Below are positions 1-10,500 of a stretch of DNA of 64,000 nucleotides, piece after piece (positions within the stretch are counted from its first letter, which is position 1; each line of letters starts with the position of its first letter). The notes below the pieces were generated by a model that ran no database searches, was not told the origin of the DNA, and worked only from the letters and a program-made list of their open reading frames with translations. The stretch comes from Neisseriaceae bacterium (GTDB lineage Bacteria > Pseudomonadota > Gammaproteobacteria > Burkholderiales > UBA11063). Both the position numbers and the translations under genes were made by a program. The stretch lies in the NCBI GenBank assembly GCA_003963245.1, contig RXJX01000035.1, forward strand, positions 22,638 to 86,637. Reading direction: 5' to 3'.

Positions 1-1080
1 TTGTTTAACTGCCGCAACAATGCGGTCTTGCGTCGCATGATCTAAATAAGGGTGCATAGGAAGACTGACAACTTTTGCGGCCGTCTTTTCAGAGACTGAC
101 AAATCTTGCCCGTGATAATTATGCGTAAAAATCGGTTGTTTATGGAGCGGAATTGGATAATGAACTGCAGTGGGAATTCCTAAACTCTTCAAATGCTGAA
201 TTAAACCATCACGATCTTCAACCATTAGAGTATATTGTGCATAAACCGAAGTATTTCCCTCGGCAATAAATGGTGTAACACAATTAGCATCTTTAAATAA
301 CGCATTATAACGCATTGCAACTTGTTCACGTAATTTTACTTCATGAGCAAAAACCCGCATTTTAGCTAGCAAAATCCCAGCCTGCAAAGTATCTAAGCGA
401 CCATTAAGTCCAAGTATAGCATGATGGTAACGTTTATCCTGTCCATGCACACGGATCCAACGGATTTTTTGTGCCAGCTCATCATTATTAGTAAAAACTG
501 CGCCACCGTCACCATAGCAACCTAAAGGTTTAGAAGGAAAGAAACTGGTCGTTGCAATCGTAGTTAGATTACAAGATTGTTTGCCCTGATACGTCGCTCC
601 AAAACTTTGCGCACCATCTTCAATTACCGCCAAATTATGCTTCGCAGCAATAGCATTAATCGCCTCATAATCGGCACATTGACCATATAAACTCACAGGA
701 ATAATCGCTTTTGTTTTTGGATTAATCGCAGCTTCTAATTTACTTGGATCAAGATTATAAGTTTTAGCATCAACATCAACAAAAACAGGAACAGCACCAA
801 GCAGTGCAACCATTGAAGCCGTGGCTATAAACGTAAATGCTGGAACAATAACTTCATCACCAGCCTTAATATCCAAAGCCATCAAGGCAATCAAGAGTGC
901 CTTGGTTCCATCACAAACGCCAATACAATGTTTACTACGAGTATAAACACTAAGCACCTCTTCTAGCTGAGGTACTTTATCACCCATAATATACTGTCCG
1001 GAATCAAGAACTTGATTAATCTCTTTCAGAACATCATCTTTAATTAACTGATATTGTTTTTTTAAATCAATAAACTGCAT
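1..1080 (-). CDS. DegT/DnrJ/EryC1 sugar aminotransferase, WbpE-like (3' end off window)
   Basis: This PLP-dependent aminotransferase would add an amino group to a keto-sugar nucleotide for surface polysaccharide or glycoprotein glycan synthesis. Translation from the ATG at 1080 begins MQFIDLKKQYQLIK and contains GQYIMGDKV, which is typical of the WbpE/WlbE branch that makes UDP-2,3-diacetamido sugars. The motif IEDGAQSFGA precedes SFFPSKPLG, whose Lys (about residue 184) should form the Schiff base with PLP. The frame is open through base 1 (360 codons), close to the usual family length of about 360, so only the extreme C-terminus is missing. Family membership is clear; the exact sugar substrate is inferred from N-terminal similarity only. 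Confidence 0.88.
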   Translation of the reverse strand, partial: MQFIDLKKQYQLIKDDVLKEINQVLDSGQYIMGDKVPQLEEVLSVYTRSKHCIGVCDGTKALLIALMALDIKAGDEVIVPAFTFIATASMVALLGAVPVFVDVDAKTYNLDPSKLEAAINPKTKAIIPVSLYGQCADYEAINAIAAKHNLAVIEDGAQSFGATYQGKQSCNLTTIATTSFFPSKPLGCYGDGGAVFTNNDELAQKIRWIRVHGQDKRYHHAILGLNGRLDTLQAGILLAKMRVFAHEVKLREQVAMRYNALFKDANCVTPFIAEGNTSVYAQYTLMVEDRDGLIQHLKSLGIPTAVHYPIPLHKQPIFTHNYHGQDLSVSEKTAAKVVSLPMHPYLDHATQDRIVAAVKQ

Positions 1081-1095
1081 ATTATTTTTCCGTAT

Positions 1096-1650
1096 TTAGG
1101 TAAATTTTAATAGTTGGCGCTCTGAAACAAAATAATCCAAACGCAAATCCCATTCTTCACGAGGAACCTGAGGAATTAATTGCTGCTCATAGCCGACACC
1201 ACACAGCAAGGGCACATCTTTGCGCTCTGCAAAAGTGCTATCATAATATCCGCCACCCTGTCCAAGACGATATCCAGATTCATCAACAGCTACTAGCGGC
1301 AACAGTACAAGGTCTAAATTATACCATTTTAATTCAAAGCCTAATTCATAATTTTCGGGGTAGAAAATATCGAGTGGCACAGCTTCAACAATCTGTTCAA
1401 AACGGATAATTTTAGAGCTACGCACCGCAACAGGAGTAAATACATTTTTGCCGTCTTCCAGACAATAGCGAATTACAGTACTTAAACTAAGCTCACTACC
1501 CGAAGCATGATAAATAGCAATATTTTCTGCAGCTGTCAATAATGGCTTTAACGCTTCCAGCAATTTACTCTCAGCCAGCGCTGCATCTATATGACTGATT
1601 TGCGCGCGTTTGCTGCGCATTGATTTACGTAAATCATTTTTGTTTACCAT
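1096..1650 (-). CDS. 5-formyltetrahydrofolate cyclo-ligase
   Basis: This cytosolic enzyme converts 5-formyl-THF to 5,10-methenyl-THF with ATP, returning inhibitory 5-formyl-THF to the one-carbon pool. The family signature GYRLGQGGGYYD is present near residues 125-136, and the basic N-terminus (KNDLRKSMRSKRAQ) is typical. I chose the ATG at 1650 because AGGTGG lies about 11 nt upstream. An in-frame GTG at 1665 would add five residues but has no Shine-Dalgarno sequence. It lies 15 bp upstream of the aminotransferase in the same direction, so it may be co-transcribed with it. Formyl-folate enzymes elsewhere in the window (fmt, purU) use the same pool but are not linked to it. Confidence 0.92.
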   Translation of the reverse strand: MVNKNDLRKSMRSKRAQISHIDAALAESKLLEALKPLLTAAENIAIYHASGSELSLSTVIRYCLEDGKNVFTPVAVRSSKIIRFEQIVEAVPLDIFYPENYELGFELKWYNLDLVLLPLVAVDESGYRLGQGGGYYDSTFAERKDVPLLCGVGYEQQLIPQVPREEWDLRLDYFVSERQLLKFT

Positions 1651-1717
1651 CACTATATCATCCACCTATTCACTATAGCTAAAATAACAAACCTATGATA
1701 GCACAATATAGATTTAG

Positions 1718-3082
1718 CTAACTAAACAATTTTAAAAATTTTAATTTCAATTTGGTATATGGGGGATATTTTGCTGCTAGATCAGGAAAATTATTACTCT
1801 TAACTAAGGCCTTGGAATGAGTGAAAACTTCAAAACTATATCTTCCATGATAAGAGCCATTACCACTTGTCATTATGCCACCGAAAGGTAAATTATGATT
1901 AACAAAATGATATAAACAATTATTAATACCAATTGCACCAGATTCAATTTCAGTACCAATCTTGCGATTTAACATATTATCATTACTGAAAAGATATAAC
2001 GCCAGAGGATAACGTTTAGATCTCAGAGTTTTGAATAACTCTTCATCTGTATGATATTTTACCAAAGGTAAAATTGGTCCAAAAATTTCTTCATGCATTA
2101 GTGCCGAATCACAAAGAGGATTTTCAAGTATGCTTAAACTTATTTTCAAGGTTTGTTTGTCATTAATCCCACCAAAAATTACTTCCCCCATAGTCAAATA
2201 ATTTATCAACCGCTCAAATTGTCGTTGATTAATTATTTTACCAAGCTGCTCAAGATTGTCACCATTTAGTTCTTTGGCTGCTATCAGCAGTTGCTTGACA
2301 AATTCAGCATAAATATCACTGTGAATCAAAACATAATCTGGCGCAATACAAGTTTGCCCACAATTGAATAGCTTGCCCCAAATCAAACGTTTGGCAGCAA
2401 TCTTTAAATTTGCACTTTTATCAATAATAGCAGGAGACTTCCCTCCAAGCTCTAAAGTATATGGAATTAATTTTTGTGCGCAATATGTAGCAACTTGGCG
2501 TCCTACAGTGGCAGAACCAGTAAAAAATACATGATTAAAACTACCTTGTGCAATTAGTGAGGAAACAACTTGGCTTCCCTCTCCTTCGGCAACAAGAATA
2601 TATTCTTCTGCAAAAAATTCGCGGAGCATGCGACAAATAATGTTATTGGTGTTATGGCTTATTTCCGAAGGCTTAGCCACTATACAGTTTCCTGCTGCAA
2701 TTGCACCAATTAAAGGCGCAATCAAAAGCTGAAAAGGATAATTCCATGGAGCGATGATTAGAACACAACCTAAGGGAACTTTAATAATTGAGCTTTGCGA
2801 GTAAAAAATACTTAGCGGTGATTTGACTTTTTTCTTACGAACTAGCCTATATAAATTTTGAGACATATAGTCTATTTCGCGATAAACTATACCTATTTCA
2901 CTTGCGTAACTTTCAAATTCTGATTTGCCCAAATCAGCAAATAGTGCACCAAATAATTCTGTCTCATATTTTTTAATTGCGCATTTTAATTGAGCTAGCT
3001 GTCGTAATCTGAATTTTAAATCGAGGGTAGCGCCGCTGTCAAAGAATTCTCGCTGCGAATCAAGTTTTAAAATATAATCCAT
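1718..3082 (-). CDS. Aldehyde dehydrogenase, class 3-like
   Basis: This is an NAD(P)-dependent oxidation enzyme for aldehydes. Visible catalytic parts are Asn114 in APWNYPF, the FTGS nucleotide-binding turn, Glu211 in LELGGKSP and the nucleophile Cys245 in NCGQTC. The short length (454 residues) and the C-terminal hydrophobic/basic tail (KLKLKFLKLFS) resemble the class 3/fatty-aldehyde and coniferyl-aldehyde group rather than the 480-500-residue betaine/succinate group. The ATG at 3082 follows GAGGAG at 8 nt, while the upstream TTG at 3118 has no ribosome-binding site. It sits 66 bp after the pilin-like gene on the same strand; no functional link is evident. The substrate is unknown. Confidence 0.88.
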   Translation of the reverse strand: MDYILKLDSQREFFDSGATLDLKFRLRQLAQLKCAIKKYETELFGALFADLGKSEFESYASEIGIVYREIDYMSQNLYRLVRKKKVKSPLSIFYSQSSIIKVPLGCVLIIAPWNYPFQLLIAPLIGAIAAGNCIVAKPSEISHNTNNIICRMLREFFAEEYILVAEGEGSQVVSSLIAQGSFNHVFFTGSATVGRQVATYCAQKLIPYTLELGGKSPAIIDKSANLKIAAKRLIWGKLFNCGQTCIAPDYVLIHSDIYAEFVKQLLIAAKELNGDNLEQLGKIINQRQFERLINYLTMGEVIFGGINDKQTLKISLSILENPLCDSALMHEEIFGPILPLVKYHTDEELFKTLRSKRYPLALYLFSNDNMLNRKIGTEIESGAIGINNCLYHFVNHNLPFGGIMTSGNGSYHGRYSFEVFTHSKALVKSNNFPDLAAKYPPYTKLKLKFLKLFS

Positions 3083-3148
3083 AGACAACGCTCCTCGGTT
3101 TTTTGACTCCAGTGTCAACTAGCATTAAAAGCTCACTAGATGCAGATA

Positions 3149-4165
3149 CTATGGAGTTGTAACAGTGGTAGAACTACTGCCACAATTATATACACTCGTT
3201 GAGCCGTATGGTGAAAAAGACGAAAAAGTCCCCCCATCACAAGCCGGTGAATAGCTAGAACCATTCTGGCATAAGCCAGTAGAATTACCACCTGTATAGG
3301 TAGATGTACCAGGCTTATCTTCTTGTGCAGTATGATCTAATACACACGGTGTACAACTATGCGTATGTGTTGTTGATACCACCACACCTGATGCATTGTA
3401 ATGTGGTGTACTAGTGTCATTACAAGTGTTACTGTAGTAGGATACCGTAACCGTTTTAGTTTCTTCTTTAGGATAGGTACTACAATTAGCACCACTATCT
3501 GGTGTACCGTTACCATAACTATTATTACTTTGATAAGTACCATCGCCCAGAGATAATTCACCACCACCGCATTGCCCTGTAGATCTTGGAGCGTTAATGT
3601 AATTACCAATTGGTTCAAAAGAGTTATTATCAGGATTTAAAATCATCGCAACACTGCTACCAACAGAAGGAATTATGGTGTTAAAATTATAACCACCTTG
3701 AGAAAAGGTAAATGGGATATTATTTCGGCAATTTGATGGCACATACTGATCTGCTAAACTTGTAGTATTATTTAGTTTATTTGCGCAGATCCATGTCATA
3801 CTTCCGCTTTCAGTTACTGTAGGCTTCATAAACAGAAGATTAGTCGGATAGGTTGCTATATTTCTAAACTTCAGATAAATTAAACCACCACCATGAATTT
3901 CAATACTTTCAACGTAAGTTGAAGAGTCATTATTACTAGTCAGATTTGCAACTGAATCCGGAAAATGCCCCTGCGAAGCATAATACTCCATTACGTCAGT
4001 TTTATATTGATTCATATATGCAAGCCCTTCAGTAACTTTGGCTCGAATTGTATAATTTTGATACGCAGGTACAGCTAACGCCGAAAGAACCCCAATAATT
4101 GCAACTGCAATCACGAGCTCAATAATGGTAAAACCCAAAACTCTATTTTTTTTATGCATACTCAT
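3149..4165 (-). CDS. Type IV pilin-like protein with long Cys/Ser/Thr-rich tail
   Basis: The N-terminus is a class III prepilin signal: a short basic leader, then [25 protein letters not shown] with cleavage after Gly12 and Glu at mature position 5. It would be processed by a PilD-type peptidase and held in the inner membrane or a pilus/pseudopilus. Residues 1-180 look like a normal PilA/PilE-type minor pilin (the [27 protein letters not shown] region). Residues about 185-338 are a Gly/Ser/Thr/Asn/Cys-rich low-complexity extension with paired cysteines (for example CTPC, CQNG, CDGG), which ordinary major pilins of 150-170 residues lack. No other pilus gene is nearby. It is probably a minor pilin or adhesin-type pilin; the tail function is not recognised. 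Confidence 0.82.
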   Translation of the reverse strand: MSMHKKNRVLGFTIIELVIAVAIIGVLSALAVPAYQNYTIRAKVTEGLAYMNQYKTDVMEYYASQGHFPDSVANLTSNNDSSTYVESIEIHGGGLIYLKFRNIATYPTNLLFMKPTVTESGSMTWICANKLNNTTSLADQYVPSNCRNNIPFTFSQGGYNFNTIIPSVGSSVAMILNPDNNSFEPIGNYINAPRSTGQCGGGELSLGDGTYQSNNSYGNGTPDSGANCSTYPKEETKTVTVSYYSNTCNDTSTPHYNASGVVVSTTHTHSCTPCVLDHTAQEDKPGTSTYTGGNSTGLCQNGSSYSPACDGGTFSSFSPYGSTSVYNCGSSSTTVTTP

Positions 4166-4191
4166 AAGTCTAACAAAAAATTTATGTCGAT

Positions 4192-4232
4192 ATTATACAA
4201 TAAACCCATCAGGATTAAGCCGGTGAATCCTG
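4192..4232 (-). promoter_or_regulatory. Putative promoter and inverted repeat upstream of the pilin-like gene
   Basis: On the minus strand a perfect TATAAT (4192-4197) lies about 27 bp before the pilin-like start. Just upstream an inverted repeat, CAGGATT - 9 nt - AATCCTG (4210-4232), covers the -35 zone and could be an operator. There is no -12/-24 (sigma-54) element of the kind that drives many pilin genes. This is a sequence pattern only. Confidence 0.4.
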
Positions 4233-4393
4233 CAAATTAAACGCATATTCAATATATTACAACGATACACTTAACAATATATAGCATTATTAATAAACAA
4301 TTTAATCATTAAAGCGTAGTTTTTAACAACACCAGCAATATTTTCAATGATCTAAAATAAAGTCATAACTGTAAATATCTAATTGTCATAAAA

Positions 4394-4422
4394 AAAGAGG
4401 TGCTTATAAAGAACACCTCTTT
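4394..4422 (-). terminator. Rho-independent terminator of the RND operon
   Basis: AAAGAGGTG and CACCTCTTT form a 9-bp stem around an 11-nt loop. Read on the minus strand, the hairpin is followed by a T-run (the A-run at 4390-4396 on plus). It lies 19 bp after the stop of the second RND gene. Confidence 0.85.
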
Positions 4423-4440
4423 CTTTATTTTTAGAAGTAA

Positions 4441-7400
4441 TTAATCTTCTTCATCTTGAATATGTGTTTTCTTGCCCATAATCACCACAAAGAACAGAGG
4501 CACAAAGATGATTGAAATCAAAGTTGAGCCAAGCATCCCACCGATAATCCCAGTTCCAACCGAATGTTCGGCATTTGAATTAGCACCATGAGCAATTGCT
4601 AACGGTAGCGCACCCAAAATAAATGCCAACGAAGTCATGATAATCGGTCTAAAACGTTGTTTCGCAGCAATTAGAGCAGCATCAACTGTAGACATTCCCT
4701 CACGCCAATGCTCAATCGCAAACTCGGTAATCAAAATTGAGTTTTTGGCGGATAGCCCCAAGAGCGTAATCAAACTAATCTGGAAATATAAATCATTATC
4801 TAGACCACGCATAAATAGAATCGCACCAGCACCAAATAAAGCAAATGGAATTGCCATAATTACCACCAAAGGCAGGCGCCACATCTCAAATTGTCCCGCT
4901 AGCACCAAGAAGATCATTACCATACCAAAAGCAAAGGCGAAGGTTGATGTTCCGCCACCATTATCTTGTTGATAACTCACTCCATACCAAGTATGACTGT
5001 ATTCTTTAGGCAAAATCTTGTCAGCAGCTTGCGCCATATCCTTCATTATCTGCGTTACCGTTATACCATTCTTTGGTTCAACCACAATTTTAGTTGCCAA
5101 ATAATCATTAAAGCGCTCAATTACATCCGGCGAGGTTGTCATTGAAGTAGTAACCAAGGAATTAACTGGAACCATACTTTCATCTGCGTTACGTACCCAC
5201 AGATTATCCAGTTTTTCAGGAGAATTGCGATATTGGTAATCACCTTGAATAGTTACCCAGAATAAATCACCCATACGGTAGAAATAATTAACCAAATCAG
5301 GCCCATAATTGGCTTCTAGGGTATTATAAATATCCATTACCTGTAAGCCATAGAATTTAGCACGATTAACATCAACTATCACACTGTATGCTTGATTGTA
5401 AGGATTAAAAATGTAATAACTACGTGCAACATCTGGATTTTTATTCAATTCATCAGTAATTGCCCGTGCATACTTATCCAGCGCATAATAATCACCGTTT
5501 ACTTTATCCTGAATATACATCTCAATACCATTGGTATTACTCAAACCATCAATTGCTGGTTGATTATAGGCAATAAAACGAGCGTCTTTCTCAGTACTTC
5601 CGTATTCATTGGCTTCCTCAATCAGCTGATTAACATCTGCCTTGCGTTCATCCCAATCAACCAAGTCAGTAGTAACTGTTGCAACATTGGTCTTGATTGA
5701 ACCAGCATGTAATTCATCAATCCCAATTAAGCTAATGGTATTATCAACATTTTTCTTATCACCAAGTAAATGAGTAATGTAGCGATCTACTACTTTACTA
5801 GTACGCTCTACTGAAGCGTTATTTGGTAAAGTAATCTGAGTGGTAAAAAATCCTTTATCTTCATTAGGAATAAATCCAACTGGTAAAATAGCATAAATCA
5901 GACCAGTTAGCATTAAAACGCCAATAAATACGCCAATAAATGTCTTACGCCATTCTAATAAAAATTTCACCGCATGAATATAAAGATTGGTAAATTTATC
6001 AAATAACTGATTAAACTTAACAAAAGCTTTAAACTGATGTGTTTGATGAGTTGAGTCTTTTAAGAAAATTGCACACAATGCCGGAGTTAAAGTCAGAGCA
6101 ACGATCCCTGATAAAACTACTGATATTGCAATAGTTACCGCAAACTGCTGGTATAAAATCCCAGTTAACCCGCCCAAGAACGCTGAAGGAATAAATGCAC
6201 AACAAAGAACTAAGACAATGGCAACCAAAGCACTGGCAACCTCTTCCATTGACTTTATACTTGCTTGTTTGGCACTACATTTTTGCTGCTCCATAATCCG
6301 TTCGACATTCTCGATCACGACAATTGAGTCATCGACGACAATCCCAATCGAAAGAATTAATCCAAACAAAGTCAAATTATTAATACTAAAACCTAAGGCA
6401 TACATTCCACCAAAAGTACCAATTACCGCAACCGGAATAGTTAAAATTGGAATTACTGTTGCACGCCATTTTTGTAAGAAGATAAAAACCACCAGCACGA
6501 CAAGAATACACGCATCGCGTAATGTGTCAGCAACGTTACTCAGCGCTTTTTTAATAAATTTAGTATTATCAAATGAAACTTTATACGTCATACCATCAGG
6601 GAATTGACGAGATAATTTCTCCATGGTTTGCAAAATAGCGGTGTGTGCTGCTAATTGATTGGCACTTGGATCTAAATATATCTGTAAACCAATAGTTGAA
6701 TCGTGGTTTAGCTTATTAATGGTATCGTAGCTAAATGCGCCTAATTCAACTCGAGCAACATCTTTCAACCTAATATATTGCACGCCTTGGGCTTTAATTA
6801 CAATATTCTCAAACTGTTTAGGATCACTATAGTAGCTCTGCCCAACCAAATTAATTGCCATGAGACTTCGTCCGTCAGTTGGTGGGGTAGCAACCTGCCC
6901 CACTGCAACCTGTACGTTTTGCTCATTAATTGCATTCTCAACATCGTTAAGAGTAAGACCTAATTTAGCTAATTTATCAGGTTCCAACCAAATCCGCATT
7001 GAGTAAGTACGAGCACCGACCATCTCAACATCACCGACACCTTTTACCCGCACCAATTCAGTATAAACCGCACGATAAGCATAGTTACTTAGATAAATCG
7101 GATCAATTCGCCCATCGCCCTGCATTGATAATGACATCAATAAATTCTGCGAACTTTTACGCATTGTTACACCAAGATTTTGCACCACGGTTGGTAGCAT
7201 TGGTAAAGCAGTATTTAAGCGATTTAATACATCTCCGATCACAGCATTTAAATTAGTTCCGGTAGCAAAAGTTACAACCAGGTTATAATCACCATTACCA
7301 GACATCACTGAATTCATATAAATCATACCATTAGCACCATTTACCTGATCTTCAATTGGTGAGGCAATCGTCTTTTGCACAGTTTCAGAATTAGCACCCG

Positions 7401-7548
7401 GATAATGAGCACTAATCGTGATTGTTGGCGGAGCAATATTTGGGTACTCTGCTAATGGCAGATTTACAATCGCTACCAAACCACAAAGTACAATAATAAT
7501 TGAAATTACCGATGAAAAAACCGGATTATTAATAAAAAAACGTAGCAT
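4441..7548 (-). CDS. RND multidrug efflux permease, HAE1 family (second of a pair)
   Basis: This is an inner-membrane proton-driven drug exporter of the AcrB/MexB type. It has 1035 residues with the usual duplicated plan: TM1, a large periplasmic loop, TM2-7, a second periplasmic loop, TM8-12. The proton-relay residues are present: Asp406-Asp407 in TM4 (GIVVDDSIVVIENVER) and Lys in TM10 (LSAKNSILITEF). The start overlaps the stop of the preceding RND gene as TAATG, so translation is probably coupled. The two proteins are similar but clearly distinct, as in heteromeric MdtB/MdtC or MuxB/MuxC pumps. Neither a periplasmic adaptor gene nor an outer-membrane channel gene is present here, so those partners must be encoded elsewhere. 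A strong terminator follows. Confidence 0.93.
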   Translation of the reverse strand: MLRFFINNPVFSSVISIIIVLCGLVAIVNLPLAEYPNIAPPTITISAHYPGANSETVQKTIASPIEDQVNGANGMIYMNSVMSGNGDYNLVVTFATGTNLNAVIGDVLNRLNTALPMLPTVVQNLGVTMRKSSQNLLMSLSMQGDGRIDPIYLSNYAYRAVYTELVRVKGVGDVEMVGARTYSMRIWLEPDKLAKLGLTLNDVENAINEQNVQVAVGQVATPPTDGRSLMAINLVGQSYYSDPKQFENIVIKAQGVQYIRLKDVARVELGAFSYDTINKLNHDSTIGLQIYLDPSANQLAAHTAILQTMEKLSRQFPDGMTYKVSFDNTKFIKKALSNVADTLRDACILVVLVVFIFLQKWRATVIPILTIPVAVIGTFGGMYALGFSINNLTLFGLILSIGIVVDDSIVVIENVERIMEQQKCSAKQASIKSMEEVASALVAIVLVLCCAFIPSAFLGGLTGILYQQFAVTIAISVVLSGIVALTLTPALCAIFLKDSTHQTHQFKAFVKFNQLFDKFTNLYIHAVKFLLEWRKTFIGVFIGVLMLTGLIYAILPVGFIPNEDKGFFTTQITLPNNASVERTSKVVDRYITHLLGDKKNVDNTISLIGIDELHAGSIKTNVATVTTDLVDWDERKADVNQLIEEANEYGSTEKDARFIAYNQPAIDGLSNTNGIEMYIQDKVNGDYYALDKYARAITDELNKNPDVARSYYIFNPYNQAYSVIVDVNRAKFYGLQVMDIYNTLEANYGPDLVNYFYRMGDLFWVTIQGDYQYRNSPEKLDNLWVRNADESMVPVNSLVTTSMTTSPDVIERFNDYLATKIVVEPKNGITVTQIMKDMAQAADKILPKEYSHTWYGVSYQQDNGGGTSTFAFAFGMVMIFLVLAGQFEMWRLPLVVIMAIPFALFGAGAILFMRGLDNDLYFQISLITLLGLSAKNSILITEFAIEHWREGMSTVDAALIAAKQRFRPIIMTSLAFILGALPLAIAHGANSNAEHSVGTGIIGGMLGSTLISIIFVPLFFVVIMGKKTHIQDEED

Positions 7549-10500
7549 TAATTCTTTCTCCGCTTCATAATCATTGCAAAAAACGTTGGGGTTAATAAAG
7601 TTCCAATAAAGACTGAACCAAGGATACCACCAATAATTCCCAAACCAACTGAATGTTGAGCATTAGCTCCGGCACCACTGGCAAATACCAATGGTAATGT
7701 ACCAAAAATAAACGTAACTGAGGTCATCACAATTGGTCTAAAGCGCAGGCGTAAGGAGTAAATAGCACTATCTTCTGCACTATGTCCTGCTTTAAAATGC
7801 TGAAGTGCGAATTCAACCAAAAGAATGATATTTTTGGCTGACAAGCCCATAAGAGCAATCAGACTAATCTGGAAATAGAGATCATTGGTCTTACCACTTA
7901 GAAGTAAAATTACCGCTGAGCCAAATAGCGCACAAGGAATTCCAAGCAATACAACAAACGGCAAACTCCACATTTCATAAAGCGCTGCAAGCACCAAATA
8001 GATCATGATTATGGAGAAGATGAATGCAACTCCCGAGGTCGATTGTGACTGACGTTGCATATAACTAGTACCGTACCAATCGTAATCATAGCCTTTTGGT
8101 AAAGTTACTATTTCTTGCTGAATAACATTCATCACATCTCCAGCAGAATAACCCGGTGCTGGATTAACCACAATTTTAGATGCAATATAATCATTAAAGC
8201 GTTGAATTACCTGCGCATCACGCCCGTTAGTTACATTAACCAAGCTATTAATTGGCACCATTGTTCCATTGCTTGAATGAACGAAAACATTGTCTAAATT
8301 AGCTATCGTCGCTCTAAAGCGATAGTCAGCCTGCATAATAACCCAAACTAAATCCTGCATAATGTAAGCATAATTGACGTTATTATTACTATAAATCGTT
8401 TGGATTGCGTTATACAAGCCATTCAAATCAACACCATACATTTTGGCACGATCGATATCTGGTAAGATACTAATTTCTGCCACATTGGTATCAAGAGTCT
8501 GAAAGGAAAGTGCAACCTCTTTGTGCGTTTTGAAGCGCTTCATTAATTGTTCGCAAATTTCCTGTAACTTATGTGGATCTCCAACTACCCGATCTTCAAC
8601 ATAAAATTCAACTCCCCCAGTAGTACTAAGTCCACGCATCGGTGGCTGATTAAATGCCCGTACAACTGCACCGGAAATTCCAGCTCCCATCATATTGATT
8701 TGTTTGATAACATCATCAGCAGAGCTGCCCGGTTTGGTACGCAAATCCCAATCTTTAAGTACAATAAAAAATGATGCCGCATAGGTCTTTTGGTTACCAG
8801 AATCAAGAAAATCATAACCAGAGACACTAACCACAGAATCAATCGCCGAATTTTTGGTTAATTTTTCAACCATCATATCGACTTTAGCCTTGGTTTCAGC
8901 TAGCCCACTAGCAGATGGTAGATTAATAGTCGCAAACAAAAGACCTTGATCTTCATTCGGTACAAATCCCATTGAAATAGACTTAAACATGGCAATCATA
9001 GAAATTACCACCGCAGCCCACAATAACACCGCCATCTTTTTACGATTAATCAAATACGTTGCCATCCGCACATAAAGCGCAGTTAGTTTCTCAAAGAAAT
9101 AATCAAACCAAGCCAAAAACTTCGGTTTTTCTACCGTTTTCCTTAAAATCAAGTGACTGATTGCTGGTGTAAATGTCAATGCGCTTATCCCAGAAAGAAC
9201 AACAGCACAAGCAATAGTAACCGCAAATTGACGATACATGATCCCACTAAGCCCCTGCAATGCCATCACTGGGATAAACACTACACTTAGGACTAGAACA
9301 ATCGCTACAATTGCACCAAATACTTCTTGCATGGTCATTTCAATAACTTGGCGGAGTTTTAACTCCGGATGAGTTTCGCGTAAGCGCTCAATATTCTCAA
9401 CAATCACAATTGAATCATCGACGACAATCCCAATTGCCAAAATCAAGGCAAACAAACTTAGAGTATTAAGTGAAAAGCCAAATACATACAAACACGCCAT
9501 CGTACCAACAATTGATACAGGAATTGAGCAAATAGCAATCAGACTAGCACGCCAGTTTTGCAAAAACAAGAAAATTACCAAACCTACTAATACAAAGGCA
9601 ATTTCAAGTGTTTCGACCACATTATGTACTGATGCCTGAACAAAACGAGAGTTATCAATAGTAATCCGATAATGTAACCCATAAGGAAAGCGCTTAGAGT
9701 CTTCTTCCAACTTATTCAGAATTTCTTGCTTAGCTTCAAGCTGGTTAGCACCTGGAGTCAAATATACCTGCATAATACTACATGGATAATGCTTAAATTT
9801 ATTTTTTTCATCGCGGAAATTAATTTGACCAATAGTACTATAGGTACTCGCACCTAATTCCACACGAGCAATATCCTTAACCCGTATTGTTTCATTTTTA
9901 TCATTGCGGATAATAATGTTAGCAAACTGTTCTGCACTATCATACATGGGCTGCCCATGGACATTTAAAGTAAGCATCTCTTCTTTGGAACCCGGCACGG
10001 CATTAGTTCGCCCAACGATATACTCTTCGTTCTGGTCATTAATCACGTTTTGTAGATCATCTACCGAAACATGTAATTTTTGCATTTTATTTGGATCTAG
10101 CCAAATGCGTATCGCATAAGTACCAGTTCCAAATACTGCCACATTTCCAACAGTAGGCAATAGCAATAAATCATTCTCTACTGTACGACTTAAATAATTA
10201 CTTACCCACAAAGGATTTATATACGGATCAGAATAATACGCGATTGTTAATAACATATCTGGTGAGCTTTTCCGCGCTGTCACCCCCATCCGCTGTACTA
10301 CGCTTGGCAATAACGGCATTGCAGCTTGTAAGCGGTTTAGAACCTCATTGATTGCGTAATTTAAGTCGGTTCCGACATTATAGGTCAGAGTTATTGAGAT
10401 CGATCCAGTTGATGAAGTAGATGTTGCCATGTACATCAGATTTGACACACCGTTCATCTGATTCTCAATTTGAGCTGCAACAACTTTTGCTCCGGTTTCA

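Noticed and set aside
3337..3618. A 93-residue reading frame inside the pilin-like gene
   Set aside because: It is a different frame of the low-complexity tail on the same strand, with no ribosome-binding site and a biased composition explained by the Thr/Ser/Asn codons of the real gene.
4166..4390. Sigma-54 promoter for the pilin-like gene
   Set aside because: No GG-N10-GC type -12/-24 element could be found; a TATAAT fits better.
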